In this document: positions 34,184 through 50,339 of the stretch, piece after piece
Layout of the letters: every line of letters begins with the position of its first letter
Position numbering within the stretch: position 1 is the first letter of the stretch
Source of the DNA: Odontocerum albicorne
Taxonomy: Eukaryota; Arthropoda; Insecta; Trichoptera; Odontoceridae
Length of the DNA stretch: 64,000 nucleotides
Direction: 5' to 3'
Assembly (NCBI GenBank): GCA_949825065.1
Contig: OX463839.1
Coordinates: forward strand, 32,497,540 to 32,561,539
The notes under the pieces: model-generated
Seen by the model: only the letters and a program-made list of their open reading frames with translations
The model's database searches: none
Told to the model about the DNA's origin: nothing
Position numbers and translations under genes: made by a program

Positions 34184-35107
34184 CTACCTTGATCAATAAG
34201 TTTTATGACTTTATTCATAAAATCGAAAATACAAGTTTATTCATCAAAATCGATATGGTCCCCTTCAAAGTACTCCCCATCGACTGCAACGCACTTACGC
34301 CAGCGCTTGATCCAATCCTCGAAACACCGCTGGTACTCAATTTTCGGTATGTCCATCAGAGCCGTCTTCGATTTTTTCATGACATCCTCTTGGGCGCTGT
34401 AACGCGTTCCGCGAAGCGGTTTTTTAAGTTGGTTGAACAGGAAAAAGTCGCAGGGAGCCAGATCAGGTGAATTCGAAGGCTGCTGGATAGTAATCGTGTT
34501 GTTTTTGGTCAAAAACTCGTGGAATCATGTCTTTCACGATTTCAACGCGGTCCTTTTTTGCATGAAATTGAGGTCTTTCGGCACCAGTTTTGCAGCGACA
34601 CGTCTAAGGCACAAATCACTAACCAAAATGTCTTGAGCGGATCCATAAGCGATGTTCAAATCCTCTGCCAGCTCTCTAATGGTCGATTTGCGTTTTTCGG
34701 CCAACATTTCTTTGATTTTATCGATGTTTTCATCAGTTTTTGACTGCCACTGCGTTCGTCATCCTCGACCGACTCACGACCACTTCCGAAGCGTTCGTGC
34801 CACCGAAAAACACTTCTCCAACATTTCCAAGGTCTGCGGACCGTTAAATCCGTTTTTCACACAAAATTTAATACAAACTCGTTGATGCACAGTTGATGCC
34901 ATTTTCAAACTTGTAAAAAATCGAAAACACGCACAAAGGTAGATGTACTCAATACAGCGTAATTTTTACAAATGTCAAGCTATGACGCTGAAATTTGGAA
35001 GGAAGTGTCAATGATAGATGTGGTAACCTAACAAAAAAAAAGAATTCCAATCGGGGGACTGACAGCGCCACACGGTGGCCGGTCCTAAAACTTTTTGATC
35101 AAGGTAG
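34184..35107 (-). mobile_element. Mariner element (family D), internally deleted
   Basis: Ends CTACCTTGATCAATAAGTTT (34184) and its inverse near 35107 are flanked by TA at 34182-34183 and 35108-35109; 924 bp. The C-terminal transposase frame (34237-34512, minus) contains NSPDLAPCDFFLF, with the third catalytic Asp. The N-terminal helix-turn-helix part is recognisable in another frame on the same strand from about 34900 down. The region with the first two catalytic Asp motifs is deleted. Confidence 0.9.
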
Positions 35108-35109
35108 TA

Positions 35110-35519
35110 TATGTTAGCATTTTTTTAAATAATTAATAATTGCTATTTTAATACCGATAGTTGTCAGAAAATAAAATAATTTACTAGAAGAAGAATGGAG
35201 AGCACAATAAGTTACAAGATTTAAAAAATTTTGTTGTATATATTTTTTATAAAACATGTCATATAATCAAAAAAAATATTTCTCGAATTGCGATATGATT
35301 TTTGAATCTTGAATTATTTTAACGCTATTATTTTTTTTATCATTCTTACTATGTTTTATGTCTCGTCAATTACAACCAATGGTAGTTCATCACTCCACCA
35401 AAAATGTACCTTCAGTTGTAACATTCTCCAGTGCTTAAATTCTTAGACCTCGTGAATATACGATTATGAAAAAAATATCATACATCTATTTCCCTACATG
35501 ACAACCGTACATGAGGGCA
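35110..35519. other. AT-rich intronic DNA, nothing recognised
   Basis: No features found. Confidence 0.4.
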
Positions 35520-35860
35520 ATCAATTTCTAATCCCCCGTATGATAAATAGTCTCTGGCATCCATCCTGCAATTTGGCCGGTAATGGCAGTCATAAAGGAA
35601 ATACAAAATCGTAAGTAGCCACACCTCCTCATCTCTACATCTCTACGGGATGTATGCCGCGGCCGGCGCCGGCTTATTCGGATTTCATGAATATTATTAG
35701 ATGTACATATTGTACTACTCGTAGCGCACAAGTACAGCACCGGCGAGGCACATCGGCTGGATGTTGTGATATGGACACGGACCGTTTGAGTTGAAACTGG
35801 ACTTCAAACTGGACTGTTTCCTCATGTCCGTCCGTTGGTCGTTCATTTCTAAAAGGATGG
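35520..35860. promoter_or_regulatory. Complex island, candidate regulatory module
   Basis: GC-richer, non-repetitive, with TTTGGCCGGTAATGG near 35572 and CGGCCGGCGCCGGC near 35659 (the latter almost palindromic). Regulatory role inferred. Confidence 0.33.
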
Positions 35861-36769
35861 AAATAATAATATTGTATATTTCCTTACTGCTTTAGATTTG
35901 TTGGCTTTATTGTTGTATTTAAGTATATTTTATTTTAAAAATCTTAATTAAAACTTATTTCGTGTTCAAGAAAATACATGTAACTAATTACACTGAAGAG
36001 GTACACCGCAGTTAATTTATATAACAGATGATGATAAAAGATTAAAACATAATAATTTTAAGAATTTTTACTAAGCAACACAATATTTACACGAAACTAC
36101 TAAACTTAGAGTATAGTTATAATATTATAGTATGATGGATTTAAGTATTTGATTGGTGAAATATGTATGTTTTCCCGTTCCTTTATATTATTTGATATTT
36201 AACCACTTGCCACTATTAACTGTCTATAATAACTGTAGAAAAGAATAATATTGCATATTTTAACAAATGGTTAGTTGATGATTTTTATATTTCAGCGATG
36301 ATATTTAAATTTGCCTCATAAATTTTATTTTTCACAAACTAACACGCCCATTAATGAATATTTGATTAAACAAACAGTATTTAAGATAGACATTTTTCGC
36401 TTAATTAACATTTGTTAGTCATGACTTGTGATTCGTCTCCATGAATAAAACAAGTATGACAAATTGTTTTTAAATTCTTAACAATGTTCACTGTCACTTT
36501 CGACTGCAATGACACGAATAATCTAACTCTAGCGGTACTTTGAAGGAAGCCATCTGGTTGTGATGTTGGTTTATATACATTATAGTATTTATTTATTTAT
36601 CGCTGCCACGCCCAGCGAACTCTTGTATAGTATATTGCAGCACATTGGGACACAAGAAATATAGATGCTTAAATTTATTTCAATCGAAGTTCACACATCA
36701 TTTCCTCAAGAAACGTGTCATTCACTTGCTTATTCTTTCTCTCTTCCTAAGTTCCTAAAATGTGCTTAA
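35861..36769. other. AT-rich intronic DNA, nothing recognised
   Basis: No genes or element ends recognised. Confidence 0.4.
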
Positions 36770-36771
36770 TA

Positions 36772-37896
36772 GGTTAGTCAAAAAGTTTTGAAAGCGACAT
36801 CTATGGAGCAGTAGAAAAACCAAAATTTCTACGCCATTTTAATATTTCATCTTTCATAAGAACGTACTCAAAATTTCATTTCGATCTGTCAATTCATTCT
36901 TTATTTACAAGCCATTTGAAGTTGACGTGTCAGGGTATTTTTTAACAATGGAAACATCCGAATATCGTGCAGTGATTAAATTCTTTGTTTTGGAAGGTTT
37001 ATCGGCTACTGAGATCCATGCAAAGATGGTGAAAGTATTAAAGGAGTCTTCTCCTTCATTTCTAACCGTTCACCGATGGGTTTTGGAGTTTAAGCGTGGT
37101 CGTACAAGCGTTGAAGACGATCCACGCTCAGGACGTCCAAAAAGTGCATCAACACCAGAAATCATAGCGAAAATACAGGATATGGTTTTGGAAGATCATC
37201 GATCGACTGTGGGTGTGATAGCTGACACCATAGGCATCTCACATGGAACAACATGGCATATTTTGGCTGAAGTTTTGGGTTTCAAAAAACTGTGTGCACA
37301 ATGGGTGCCGCATTTGCTAACAATGCAACAAAAACACGTTCGAATGCGACTTTCTGAGCAACATTTGGAGCAATTTCGAAAGGATAAAAAGGATTTTCTG
37401 CGTCGATTCATCACTATGGATGAGACTTGGGTCTACCACCATGATCCTGAATCAAAACAAGAGGCTAAGGAGTGGTGTGAACCAGGCACTTTGGCTCCGA
37501 AGCGAGTTCGTGTCCAGAAATCGGCCAAGAAGGTGTTAGCGTCAGTTTTTTGGGATGCAAAAGGAATTTTATTGATAGATTATCTCCAAACTGGTAAGAC
37601 AATCAACTCTGATTATTATTGTGACCTTTTGGACCAGTTGGATGAAAAAAATTGTGAAAAAAGACCCGGTTTGCAGGAAAAAAAAAACATTTTTCATCAA
37701 ACGAAGAGGTTATAGCCGTCGTAGAGGAGTATTTTGCAGGCCTTCCAGAAAGTCACTTCCGTGATGGGACAACAAAGTTGGAAGATCGTTGGACCAAGTG
37801 TATTGATCTTATGGGAGACTATACTAAGCAATAAAAGTGATTTCCCCCCAAAAAAATTGTATTTTCATTTCCGCTTTCAAAACTTTTTGACTAACC
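36772..37896 (+). mobile_element. Mariner element (family E)
   Basis: Terminal repeats GGTTAGTCAAAAAGTTTTGA (36772) and the inverse near 37896 match almost perfectly. TA flanks lie at 36770-36771 and 37897-37898. At 1125 bp it is about 170 bp shorter than a complete mariner because of a coding deletion. Confidence 0.94.
36948..37832 (+). pseudogene. Mariner transposase lacking second and third catalytic Asp
   Basis: Starts METSEYRAVIKFFVLEGLSA and is open for about 255 codons with no stop or frameshift. It covers the helix-turn-helix domain, RGRTSVEDDPRSGRP, WVPHLLT, and MDETWVYHHDPESK with the first catalytic Asp. After QEKKNIFH a deletion joins to the C-terminal tail (SSNEEVIAVVEEYFAGLPES in another frame, to about 37832), removing the HDN and PSDY motifs. 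Otherwise well preserved, so the deletion was probably recent or inherited at transposition. Confidence 0.92.
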
Positions 37897-37898
37897 TA

Positions 37899-38559
37899 GT
37901 ATTAGCAACAACAAACCACATTGTAAAAACAAATATTTAGGAGATATTTTGATTTGTAATTATTTCGTATGTAGATATTTTTTATTAGCTAAGAATTAAA
38001 TTGATAAAAAATCAGATCATTATGCTGACCGATTATAATTTTTTTATCTCTCAAAAAGGGTTTTTTTTTTATTTTTACTGATTAAAATAGGCGGTATATT
38101 GGATCTGAATGAATTAATGGAAACTCCCTCTTATTTCAGTTGATCATAAACTTTTTTTCGATTTTCATGTTTTCTAGAGGTTATGAATTGTTTATTTAAA
38201 AATAAAGATTAAATAATAAATGCTTCGTCAGTGAAACCCCTCTGCCTGGGTAGGCAATGCTAGGCATATACAACACATAGTGTAGTTTCGTGCGCAATAC
38301 TGCACACTATACAATATATTCTTACAATACTTGAATGAAGATGATTTAACAGCTGGCCGCGCCCTCCGTGGGCTGCAACCCCAGCCGGGCCGTTACATAA
38401 CAATACCTATACCTCTTCACAACTTGACCGTATCGTGTTACGGTCATAACGATTTCCTACTAGAATAAAAAATAGACGTAACATCTACATACAATATGTA
38501 AATCATAATTAAATCACACGCATGCAGTTTTGGAAAGGGAAAAGGTATTTTGTTCATTT
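37899..38559. other. Intronic DNA with a GC-richer patch at 38240-38400
   Basis: The patch includes CTGGCCGCGCCCTCCGTGGG near 38354. It could be an old repeat or a regulatory island; no decisive signal. Confidence 0.3.
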
Positions 38560-39105
38560 GTAGACTTAAAGAAAACGTATGATTGTGTAAGAAGAGAGAA
38601 ATTGAAGGAAGTATGAAATTATGGCGTGAATGATAAATTGATAAAATTCATGTTTTAAGTAAGCTAGAGAAAGGACCTTTAAGCCGTTATAAGATTGATG
38701 CCGTGGAGATAAATATACAATATGAAAGAAGGCGGAATGTGCATTGTCAATGTATGAAATAAAGCGAAATGAAGACATAAGAAATGAATGCATGTATAAA
38801 ATGGATATTTTAAGTAAGAAGGAGAAAGAATCTTTAGATGGTTTTAACATGTGGAGAGAATACATGACAAAATAATGACTAAGCGAGTATACAAGCCAAA
38901 AGTTTAAAATGTGCGTGTAAGTTGGTAGACCGAAAAAAACGTAGCTGGATCAAGTGGACTAGATTTTCGAAGAAGATAAAGTGAGAAGTATGAATAATGT
39001 AACGTGCATTCCGAATGTATGAATGTGGAAGAGGCGAAATTTGTGTTCTGGGATAGAAAGGTTTGGAGATCTGAATATCCCGCAAAGGACATGACTTGGT
39101 AGCGT
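38560..39105 (+). mobile_element. Degenerate LINE 3' coding fragment
   Basis: Shares the 14340-14935 sequence pattern: ATGCATGTATAAAATGGATA followed by the GHVER-like part, then a GTAGACCGAAAAAAACG segment and a tail ending near TCCCGCAAAGG. + strand, heavily mutated. Confidence 0.65.
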
Positions 39106-41329
39106 GTATATGTCATCAAATGTATTATAGCACAATTATTTTCAAAGATGAGATGTTTTTAAAATCTGATCGTTCATTGGTGATTTTGTTCTTCACTCAT
39201 TTAACTAACACTTAGCAGTCGCCTAATCGTAAACATTTACGGAGGAAGTTGTAAAAACTTGCGATTTATCTCTGAATTTTACGCCAACGTTTGATTGCAA
39301 ATAACGATAAAAAATGTTTGCTGAAATTTTTCAATTTAACGACTTTTCCTATTCTAGATGGCTAACCGGGGAAATCAGGGCGCCCGTTATATTTTACGAT
39401 CCATTAAATGATTCCATCACAACAGAAACTATGCGAAAAGATTGGTTGATGTGTCTTTCTATTTATTTTTGTACAATCAAATTGATGACCTACTCGTCTC
39501 ATGATATATTTCTTTATTTTTTATCTGCCAATTAATTAATTGCCCTTTATTATAATTTTCAGAAGAAAACTACACACATTTTTTTTATTCAACATTTTAA
39601 AGTTTAATATATTTTCAAATAAGTCTACAAAGGTATTTTTCAATTGGGCAGCAATATTTAAAAAAAAGTGTCTTGCTGTTAAATTGTATTTTCCATCTCT
39701 ATTTCGAGGAATAATTCGCTTTTGCTGTAGCGGCAACATCTAATTTACCTTGAAGACAACCGCCGAAGATGAGATAATTAATTTTGTATGGATCGTCGTC
39801 CCTTTGCAACGGTTTAAGGATTTTCTAAGGATAATATCCTACAGTGCTTTGGGCATTTATTTTCTTCAAAAGACGAGGGTCATATGATTTTGTCCGTGGG
39901 CATTTTGTAGCTATCCCCTTTCATAAATATATCTGGCAACTGAGCGCATTTCATTTTGGTTCTTCCGCATTCTTTTCTCGGTTTGTGGAGAAAAAAACCT
40001 TTTGAAGAGTGCCGAAATGACGATAGTAACATCTTCAGTATATGTGAGGTTTTTGAAATTGCACAAAAGGGATTAATTACACAGATCCTTCATTTTTGGT
40101 AAAGGTGTTTAATATAAATAATAGAGATTTTAAGTGCTAACTGACCCCATTCCATTCAGATTAACAATTACTATAAATACATATAACATATCTGTCTATA
40201 CTTATAATATTATGATTATCGTAACATATTTAACCGCTTAATGAATATTTTGATATTAAAAAATACAATTTGAAAACATTTAAATCAATATTATGATATT
40301 TACTATAGATAGAATGTGAAGTTTAAGTACACTAATTGGGATATAATGGACAATAAGTTTTGTGTGGATACTATAATACATTAATTATATTATTTTTACA
40401 TATTGTATTGCGCGCTTAAGATGTATTTAAAAATAAATATCATCTGGCAATTTTATTTCCATTTCACATATCCTTGAATCGAGTTAAACGACCAAAATAT
40501 ACATGTGGTATGGTCTTGTTTCAATTATCTGGATTCGAAAATATTCTTAATCATGAAGCTAAAAAGTAACATGGTTTCTTACCTTAATTTATCTTTTCCT
40601 ACATTAGGTGAAGGCATCTCCATGTTTTTTTTATAATTACATATTTCTAATGTCGGTGCATACCAGTAAAATTTTACTAATGTCCTTTTAAGTGCCTTCA
40701 CAATCCTTTTACTTTTTGTTTCGACCTGCGGCTCCTCAACCCAATTCATTTTTAGCTTAGTTTCTGTCTAAGAAATACCGCCATGATTTTTACTCGGTCT
40801 TAATTCCATAGAAATAAATAATACAAAATCTCATTTAGATTGGATGCTAATTGATGTTATACCATGTTGGATATTCTAGATAGAATTGCCTCTAGTGATC
40901 TTAACAATCTAATCGAGATTCCATAGTCACTCTAGACATAAACATTTATTCATTTCGAGTGATTTTCGGTTTTCGTTAATTTATTAGGCTTAAACGAATG
41001 TTTTATTAAACGTTTCCCAGTCACCATTTTGTCTTCGACAGAAATAAGTGGCGTTACTCAAAAATCGACACATTAATTTATGGTCATTTCAGAAATTATT
41101 TATTTAAATCTAATATCGTTTTCTGAAATCTAAAAATTCTCATATAGTATACTTTTTGTATTCTATATTATATTTGCTTTGTACGTCGTGGCGTGTACGT
41201 TTTTTATCATCATGTAAATTAATTTTGAACAATACACTTCGAACTAAGTCGTATGCTTTGAAATGTATGATACACTCAAGTGATCAGTTTACCGTCGTTT
41301 TTTTTTGTAAACATGGAACGTAAAAAGAA
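39106..41329. other. Intronic DNA with a moderately complex segment
   Basis: AT-rich overall. About 39755-40090 is slightly more complex and could be conserved non-coding DNA. No coding or transposon ends found in 2.2 kb. Confidence 0.35.
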
Positions 41330-42290
41330 CTCTTAGAAAACGAACATCGATAATCAGTACAAATAGCACGTTCTATACTCAATTTGTTTTTAAATAGTGA
41401 AAGTGCGAGTTCCGCAGCAGAAAAAATAACAGTGTTCATACTGAGAATAGTATCAGTGTAAGAACTGCCGGTTTCAAATATTTAAAGATTGACAAAGCAG
41501 AGTTAATGATAAACCCCGGTCAGGGCGTCCTGGTAATTTTAACAACGAATCTCTTAAGAGTGTTGCGGATTCAGAGCCAGAACTAACGATAGATCAGATT
41601 GCAGAAATGCGTAATTAATCTAATGGAAGAGTATTTCGTCACCTTAAGGAGATAGGAAAGGTATCCAAGCTTGGGAAATATGTACCACACGAGCTATCGG
41701 AAGCCAATTGCCAGCAGCGAATAAACATCTGTACTTCTCTCTTAATCTGCTTTGAACGTGATGAATAATGGATACTGTTTCATAATATCGCAAGAAAAAG
41801 ACGGTGGATAGATAAAGATTAGAAGCCCTTACCAATAGCAAAGGAGGCATTGCATCCAAAAAATATAATTTTGTCTATTTGGTGGGATATGTACGGTGTC
41901 GTCCACTTTGAACTGTTATAACTTAATCAAACGATTGATGCAGATGTCTATTGTCAACAGCTTTCACGTTTAAACTCAGCATTGATTAAAAAGGCCCTCC
42001 TATTAACGAATATCAAAAAGGTTTTGTTTCACCATGATAATGCTATGATAGACCGTACACGGCACGGACCCCCCTTACTCTCCAGATATTGTCCCAAGTG
42101 ACTATCATTTAATTCTGGGTTTTCAGATTTTTGTATCGAGAAAAAATAAACAATAAAGATTAGGTTGAAAAAGAAGTTTAATTTAAAAAATCAAAACCAG
42201 AGTCCTTTTACACAAATGGAATTAAAAATAAATTTGTAAGATGGCAACAAGTTGTGGATAATGAAGGAAAATATATAATTAATTAAAATG
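41330..42290 (+). mobile_element. Old, heavily decayed mariner copy
   Basis: Three-frame reading recovers mariner transposase motifs in order: DKPRSGRPGNFNNESLKS, then VSKLGKYVPHELSEANCQQR, then IWWDMYGVVHFELL, LFHHDNA, and a PSDYH-like remnant. Many stops and frameshifts break it. Terminal repeats are no longer recognisable, so limits are approximate. It is the oldest-looking mariner here. Confidence 0.8.
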
Positions 42291-42589
42291 TATTTTATTT
42301 GCATTGTTTCAATATTTCTCAAAAATACTTCGAGATTACTTATTACGAACATGATTATATTTATCACGTGTAATCTATAAATAATACGTATTAATATTAA
42401 TTCACACATATTTGACTGAAATTTCTCATAAAATCAAGTATCTATGTTATTTTACTATTGAAACAATAATGAATCATTCATACATAGTAATATGTGTAAT
42501 AATGTAAATATTTAGATATATGCTGCGATATTATAAGTGCATTTTTTTTTCTCACGAATGTAAATTTCGACTTCAGCAAAATTCTCCCG
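42291..42589. other. AT-rich intronic DNA, nothing recognised
   Basis: No features found. Confidence 0.4.
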
Positions 42590-42790
42590 AATAAGTAATA
42601 AGAATAATGATTTATCCATAAAACAAGGTGTTCCGTTCCGCTGTGCGACGGCGATAGAGGACGACTCCGGATAATCACGCGGCTTTTCCACTTTTCTACG
42701 CTTTTAAATCGCACAATAAACATTTCCCACACGCCTCGGGCCGCTTATCGCATCCATCCTCTGGTGGACTTCCTGTTCGCCAATTCAATA
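42590..42790. promoter_or_regulatory. Complex island, candidate regulatory module
   Basis: GC-richer and non-repetitive (GCTGTGCGACGGCGATAGAG near 42640; CACACGCCTCGGGCCGC near 42729). Regulatory role inferred. Confidence 0.33.
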
Positions 42791-43866
42791 CTTTCGCATT
42801 ATTACATTTAATCGTATAACTGTTGTATTCAAAAATATATACGTGTTTAACCGAACGGATGTGTTGCTTGTCTTAACCTTTAGAAACAATGAAACACGAA
42901 ATTTGTTCGACAAATATTCCAATTTTCTAACTCTGCTATCAGATAATACATTTTCAAAATCATTTAAAGATGTTTGAAAAGTTGTTATAGATTCCAACTG
43001 ATCAGTTAATGCATCACATAAGTTGTATTAAAATTGTTCAAGCTTTTGAAACAAGTAGATTGAGCTTTTGAGATAAATGCCTGGTGCGATACTTGCGGTA
43101 CTGCTAGCCCACGGGTAGCTGCAGAGTGACGCCCCTCATTGTTGAGTATTATATTATAATTATCACGCACGGCATTGCGTATTACCTCACTTGTTGCATA
43201 AAGCTGCACATGAAGACTCGTTTGGTTATCTGTGGTACCATGCTTGTATTGTATATCAATCTGCGGAGACTCATTTTCCATTTAAATGGAAATAAATTCA
43301 TCAAACAGATAATTCACCTCCCATATGAAAAAAATCTTTTCACACCGTAAGCTACATCCAAAGGCATCTATCAATTAACATAAAATAATGTCTTATAAGA
43401 AAAACGCTATAGTTTCGCTGTAATTTTCAGATAATATTTATAACTTTATAATAGTTACTCGTACCGTATTCGCGAACACCTACTTGCGCAGAGACAAGGC
43501 AATAAATAGTATTTTTTCTGCTTAATCACAAATGAAATTTCCGACGAGGATATTTATGGGCAGCATTTAATACGAAATCCACCAACTAATTGAGGCAATC
43601 ATTCAGCTCCGCCGGCCGATGCCATTCTCCGCGATGCCAATACCTGTTCTGATGCTCTCCCGCGAGTGCGTACGTACGCTGCACCCTCTGCACTGTCGGC
43701 AGACGTTTTCACCTAACATGGACAATCAAAACAAACTTGCCCTTGTTTTTGTTTTTCTCTATCTTTCGCATTCTCCCCGGCGACCGGAGGCGATTCCCGC
43801 GCGGGGGCCCGATTCCATTCTCAAAGTTATTTTCACCGCTATGTGACAAATTTACATGTTCCTTAA
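42791..43866. other. Intronic DNA with an unrecognised minus-strand frame
   Basis: A 91-codon minus frame (43006-43281) and a neighbouring one (42785-42997) show peptide-like complexity (starts MENESPQIDIQYKHGTTDN) but no family I recognise; together they might be a decayed transposon gene. About 43600-43860 is GC-richer and may be regulatory. Confidence 0.3.
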
Positions 43867-43874
43867 CAATACAC

Positions 43875-44998
43875 CAGAGGTTCCCAACCCCGTGCCCGCG
43901 GGCACCATGGCGCCCGCGGAACGATTCGTATGTGCCCGCCACTATTCGACAGAGACAGAATTTTTTCATAAACATTAATTAAAAATGTGAATTATTTTTA
44001 TTTATTTGTTAGAGTTTTCTCACAGACATCATGGAAAAATTGAATTATTTAAATTTGGAGTTGCAGGGGAAAGACAAAAACATAGCTTAAATGATAAGCT
44101 CTGTAAAGTGATTTAAAGCTAAATTGGATTTGTTGATATCACATCTGCAGATCAATTCTCTCGTGCATTTCCCACATATGAAGAAAATGCTAGGTAACAA
44201 TGAATTAAACGGGTCATTATTTATTAAGCATCTTCAAGTGTTAAAAAAACAGTTTGAAGAGAGATTTTTGCAGTTTACACATATCGAGCCAATTGTTTCC
44301 TTCTGTATCAATCCTTTTACTTGCCAAATAAATGTAATGGAAATGGCCGCATGTATTGCAGATTTTGTTCAAGGTAAGACAGAAGAACTAGAGTTAGAAA
44401 TTTTGGACCTTAAGAATGATATTTTGCTAAAATCCTTAATATCAGAGGACTTTTGGAATACAGTGGACAGAGAAAAGTTCCCATTTTTGAAAAAAGCGGC
44501 ATATAAAATTGAATCATTTTTCGGTTCGAAATATTTATGCGAATCATTGTTTTCAAACATGAACTGAATAAAATCAAGATATAGATCTCGACTCACCGAT
44601 GAGCATCTTTATGATTGTTTGCTAACAGGATTATTTGCTATCGTCATACTCTCCTAATTATGAGTATGAGGCACTGGCACTGGCCAATGATATGCAATGC
44701 CAAAGATCACATTGACATATTGATATTATATTTTTTTATATAATGTTTTCTTTGTATTTGTGTTTTTTGTTTACTTTGTTTACGTTTTGTAAATACATTT
44801 CTCTGTGTGTATGCAATTTGAATATTATTTTGAAACATTTTTGTGTATTATTTATTAATAAATTATGGAAATAAGAAAATAAATTATGGGAAAATGAGAA
44901 GTTATGGAAGGAGTTTGTCGATTAAAAATAGGTGGTGCCCGCCACCCTACCGATATTTTAGAATGTGCTCTAGAGTACAAAAAAGTTGGGAACCCCTG
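43875..44998 (+). mobile_element. hAT transposon retaining the C-terminal half
   Basis: Left end CAGAGGTTCCCAAC and right end GTTGGGAACCCCTG form a 14-bp inverted repeat with one mismatch. The flanks CAATACAC (43867-43874) and CCATACAC (44999-45006) are an 8-bp target duplication with one difference. The element is 1124 bp. Its ends differ from those of the hAT at 6459-7806, so it is a separate family. Confidence 0.9.
44124..44640 (+). pseudogene. hAT transposase C-terminal half (dimerisation region)
   Basis: The frame 44124-44567 contains QFEERFLQFTHIEPIVSF and the hAT dimerisation signature FPFLKKAAYKIESFFGSKYL then CESLFSNMN, as in ZBED5/SCAND3-like proteins. One stop (TGA, 44565-44567) interrupts it before IKSRYRSRLTDEHLYDCLL. 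The N-terminal BED finger and first catalytic Asp are absent. Confidence 0.85.
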
Positions 44999-45006
44999 CC
45001 ATACAC

Positions 45007-46208
<1,202 letters not shown>

Positions 46209-46213
46209 GTATA

Positions 46214-48219
<2,006 letters not shown>

Positions 48220-48479
48220 GTCCTTGTGGTATTTGCTAATATAAAATATCCAAGAAAATTAAATGTTTGTTTGATGGACATGAGCATTAAAATCCTCAAA
48301 TTGTAAGTAATCATTAGTTGATTTTCAACTGAATTGAACAAAAACTACGAGTAAATCAATATTCTGCTTTAAGTTACTCGAAATGCCTCTTACTGAAATC
48401 CTTATGTTTAGTCAAAATGGTTAGAGCGATTCGCCACAAATCGGGAAGATATTGCAACGTGTATTTTGGTCAGAATTAA

Positions 48480-48700
48480 AACACATGTCGGGAATGCAAC
48501 AGGAACAGAAGCGGTAGACAAGGGCGGTGGATCGCTAATGAATGGCGGGAGCGGCTGATGGGCAACGTAACGTCTGCGGGAGTGCAATCGTATTGCGCGG
48601 TGCACGGACGGCCGGAACCACTGCTAACCGCATCGCGCGCCGCCCGGCGCGAGACTGCTCAGTCTGGCCTACCGTGTTGATATTTACGAGTATTACGGCC
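48480..48700. promoter_or_regulatory. GC-rich island, candidate regulatory module
   Basis: CpG-rich and complex (GCATCGCGCGCCGCCCGGCG near 48631), with an octamer at 48685. An open frame across it lacks a domain. Regulatory role inferred. Confidence 0.33.
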
Positions 48701-49299
48701 GAAGATATATATATTTATGTTTTGTTTTGATTTATTTTCGACTAAAAATACCTCCGACAATCGAAACCAGCAATACTGGAAACTTCAGCGGATTGAATGT
48801 TATTGTACGGATGTTATTATTATTCTCTGTCGATTTCTTAACCGCACTAAATTAGTAATAATGTGATTACTCTTTTCTGATAAAGTCTTTGTTATATATT
48901 ATATTTTATATCGCATATTGTTTATTAGAATTTATATATTTATTATTGTATTCATATTGTTCTCTTTTATATTAGACATTTCGTTTCTGGTTAATATTCA
49001 GCGAAATAATTTCTAAAGCAATGCTTACTAGTAACATTTTAAATACGTTTTAATCGTAATACTTCCAAAAACGCGTATTTAAAGAAAACACAGTGGTTTG
49101 TTTTATATTTATACACACAGAAATTAGTTGGAAATAAGGTATAAACAATAGGCAGTCGAATAAAATTTGATGTTTTCCATTTACAGAGTTGTTATTGAAT
49201 TAAAATATATTAATCGATGCTATCTAAAGTGGATATTCCGTATTGATTGCCAGTAAAATTGCTGCGATGAACTAAATCGCTAATTATCCCATACAACTA
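48701..49299. other. AT-rich intronic DNA, nothing recognised
   Basis: No features found. Confidence 0.4.
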
Positions 49300-49450
49300 T
49301 CATATACCGCTGTGTAGAGCAGAGAATACGGCCCCGTCACTTATACCATACCATCAGTGCGCGGTGGTCTCCTGCCTCACTGCGCGCGCACAGGGATGGA
49401 TTGCCCGCGTGCCATTTGGTATTTTTACGGTCTGTTATCTGGAGTCTTAG
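49300..49450. promoter_or_regulatory. GC-rich island with CGGTGGTC
   Basis: Contains GTGCGCGGTGGTCTCC near 49357. The CGGTGGTC core recurs in the island at 12400-12560 and differs from the Ci/Gli site in its first two bases. Weak candidate. Confidence 0.28.
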
Positions 49451-49619
49451 CGAAAAGATTTAAGAAATTGTTTATAAATATTTCTAATAATTAAATTCTA
49501 ATTAATTATATACCAACCGCAATCACGGTGTTAAAAATATGTACTGTTACTTTTGAAATATTATTAATTTCGTACGTGTTTATAACAATTAATATTTTGT
49601 CTAATTTTCACTGGTTTAA

Positions 49620-49960
49620 TCCGCCTCTGGTCGTGGTCAGATTATAACACGCTGATGGATAATTTGATTACCGTGCTCCGTCCATAAATTCTAATTCAAA
49701 AGCTAAACGACACAGCCCGTATTTGGTCATGTTTCTTATCTGCCCCGATTTGTCCGCTTGCAGGCAATAGCAATAGAAATAGCAATAGCGCCTCTCCAGA
49801 CCTATACAGCGAATTACTGGCTGCTGGTGGCCGCCAGAATGGGTAATGATGGTCAATGCGCAATGGGCAGCAATGGGCAGCAATCGATTGCTCCTGCGCT
49901 AGCAATGCCAGACCAAATCTAGTAGAGCTAATGGCCCGTCATTATTTTGTCTTTTGGTCC
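49620..49960. promoter_or_regulatory. Complex island, candidate regulatory module
   Basis: About 340 bases of complex sequence with a short duplication (GGGCAGCAAT twice near 49865-49884) and TAAT cores (GATAATTTGATTACC near 49659). Regulatory role inferred. Confidence 0.3.
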
Positions 49961-50339
49961 GGCTTTATACCAAGACCTTCAGTTAGCGAGTAATGCTTAC
50001 TGTTGAATTAAATATTATTTTATTTTACATTTTTTGCTATATATCTATGATTCGAAATTCAGTTGAAGTTAAGATTTAAATTTTGTATTGGACGTATCGG
50101 CCTCTATCACTATATTTTAGAATTAAATTGGAATTTAGCACAAACATACTCATACCATCGGGACTATAATTACGGAATTAGGGACATTGATTTTTTTATT
50201 ATAAGTTTTTGGTTTATTAATATTATGTTCCAGTTTTGTAGTATAAGCCGTTTTTATTTGCCCGTGCCGATAACGATACTGAAAATATTCCGATTTCATT
50301 GTAATTTTTATAATATTTTATGATTTCGCAAATGTATAT

